Positions 63,016-64,000 of a DNA stretch of 64,000 nt are shown one piece after another (the first letter of the stretch is position 1; every line of letters starts with the position of its first letter). This stretch comes from Pontiella desulfatans (GTDB taxonomy: Bacteria > Verrucomicrobiota > Kiritimatiellia > Kiritimatiellales > Pontiellaceae), in NCBI RefSeq assembly GCF_900890425.1, contig NZ_CAAHFG010000001.1, forward strand, positions 2,046,001 to 2,110,000. Direction: 5' to 3'. Below the pieces are notes generated by a model. The model searched no databases. It worked only from the letters and a program-made list of their open reading frames with translations, and had not been told where the DNA came from. A program made the translations under genes and the position numbers.

Positions 63016-64000
63016 TTATTTTGTTTCCCTGAATCCTGTAACATCATCGAGAATAATTCGTTCGCGGGCATCGGGCTCCCGAACGCTCAATTCCATATTC
63101 TTCAACTGCACATTCTCAGCGTGGCGGATGTACGCCCCCCAGGCCGGAAGAATGCCGAAGAACCGTTGCTCGGGATAACGGGTTTCATCCTCAGGCACCA
63201 CCTGTTTTGCATAGGCTTCCGTTCCGCCGCCAGGATACGAAACCTTAAAATTCTCCAACACCACATTCTTTACATTATGCCCGGGAATGCCGCTGATCAT
63301 GATGGGGCCGGCTTCGGCAACATTTCGATCCGTTATTTTCCCCTTATGCGGGTTGATTTTCACATGGGCCACAATATCGCTGATGTGTATGCCGTCCACG
63401 GTACCGACTGCGGCGCCTTCGGTTGCTTCTGGATTCAGCAGGGCGGTGCCGGTGTAGGTGTTTTCCCCGTACACCCTCCCCCGGTTGCCCAGGCGGACGA
63501 AAAGCGGCGACCCGACATTATCCATCACAATGCGCGATATCTTCACATTTTCCATGTGCCCGCCATCCACGATCTGCAGCTTAATGCCGCCCATCGGGCA
63601 ATCATAAAAATAGCAGTTGGACACATCGATATTGATGAAGCCGCCGCTCGATGACGTTCCACATTTAAACGCCGCCGTATGGCTGCTCACGGTACAGTCG
63701 CGCACCACAATGTTTCGGCATGGATTTTTCGTGCTCTTCAAACAAATCGAGTCATCCCCCGCTTTGATATCGCAGTTTTCGATCAATACGTTTTCGCACC
63801 CGTCGATATCGAATCCATCATTGTTCGAGTGATTGTCCTGCATCCGTATCGTCACACCCGTGATGTGCACATCCTTACAGTCCACCAGATGAATCCCCCA
63901 AAAGGCCGGATTTTTGTAGGTCAGCCCGGCAAACGTCACATTGCTGCAGTTTTCGAAACGAATGAGCCGCGGGCGATTATCCTTGCCGCCCGGCCCGGCC
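63016..64000 (-). CDS. GH28-like polygalacturonase-fold protein, N-terminus outside the window
   Basis: The frame is open to the right edge (IRFENCSNVTFAGLTYKNPA), so the start lies beyond 64000; the GTG at 63939 is internal. Right-handed beta-helix of the GH28 type: NNDGFDIDGCENV and AGDDSICLKS hold the three catalytic-position Asp residues. CGTSSSGG takes the place of the GHGxSxGG loop, and GIKLQ the place of RIK, so the substrate subsite differs from true polygalacturonases. Rhamnogalacturonan- or other hexuronide-hydrolase activity is possible. The visible 328 residues are the C-terminal two thirds. The gene at 63002 follows by 14 bases. Confidence 0.8.
   Translation of the reverse strand, partial: AGPGGKDNRPRLIRFENCSNVTFAGLTYKNPAFWGIHLVDCKDVHITGVTIRMQDNHSNNDGFDIDGCENVLIENCDIKAGDDSICLKSTKNPCRNIVVRDCTVSSHTAAFKCGTSSSGGFINIDVSNCYFYDCPMGGIKLQIVDGGHMENVKISRIVMDNVGSPLFVRLGNRGRVYGENTYTGTALLNPEATEGAAVGTVDGIHISDIVAHVKINPHKGKITDRNVAEAGPIMISGIPGHNVKNVVLENFKVSYPGGGTEAYAKQVVPEDETRYPEQRFFGILPAWGAYIRHAENVQLKNMELSVREPDARERIILDDVTGFRETK

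Overview
The window looks like a polysaccharide-degradation region from a marine bacterium of the Kiritimatiellota/Verrucomicrobia (PVC) type. This is inferred from the gene content: ten apparently intact type I sulfatases in 64 kb, many secreted beta-helix proteins, GH29/GH78/GH28-like enzymes, BNR_4 beta-propellers, a PEP-CTERM protein and no SusC/SusD pair. No marker gene, rRNA or tRNA was seen, so the taxonomy is inference.

Layout. (1) 1-2.7 kb, + strand: the end of a tightly coupled operon (PLP aminotransferase, small membrane protein, B12-binding radical SAM enzyme). (2) 2.9-11.5 kb, - strand: a five-gene run of GH29 fucosidase, a TonB-like/vWA-like hybrid protein, two beta-helix proteins and a GHL15-like glycosidase. 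(3) 11.9-21.9 kb, - strand: surface or secreted proteins (a PEP-CTERM protein, an 879-residue Ig-repeat protein and a 1493-residue beta-helix/Ig protein) that share modules, then a second TonB/vWA hybrid and a broken third copy. (4) 22-24.8 kb: a sulfatase wrecked by a palindromic repeat, and a cytoplasmic GH78-like gene. (5) 24.9-48.7 kb, - strand: one long co-directional run from an MFS (GPH-type) transporter through beta-helix proteins, sulfatases, an acetylesterase, a TIM-barrel-like protein and two BNR_4 proteins. (6) 49.0-50.1 kb: a scar of three truncated genes. (7) 50.1-58.2 kb, + strand: secreted GH78, three sulfatases and an aldo/keto reductase. (8) 58.3-64 kb, - strand: two sulfatases, a chimeric GHL15-like protein and a GH28-like gene running off the edge.

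How it may work together (inference): secreted sulfatases, esterases, beta-helix enzymes and propellers desulfate and cut a sulfated, rhamnose- and fucose-containing algal polysaccharide such as an ulvan or fucan. Oligosaccharides would enter through the GPH transporter and be finished inside the cell by the signal-less GH78 and sulfatase and by the aldo/keto reductase. Formylglycine-generating or sulfatase-maturating enzymes are not in the window.

The features most worth following up are: the TonB/TolA-like transmembrane anchor (S-x3-H) fused to a vWA-like domain without its metal site; a 25-bp element upstream of four transcription units, with one pair sharing a 67-bp promoter layout at identical spacing; a BNR_4 gene whose 3' end has been replaced by the tail of a sulfatase; and the deletion junction at about 49.4 kb.
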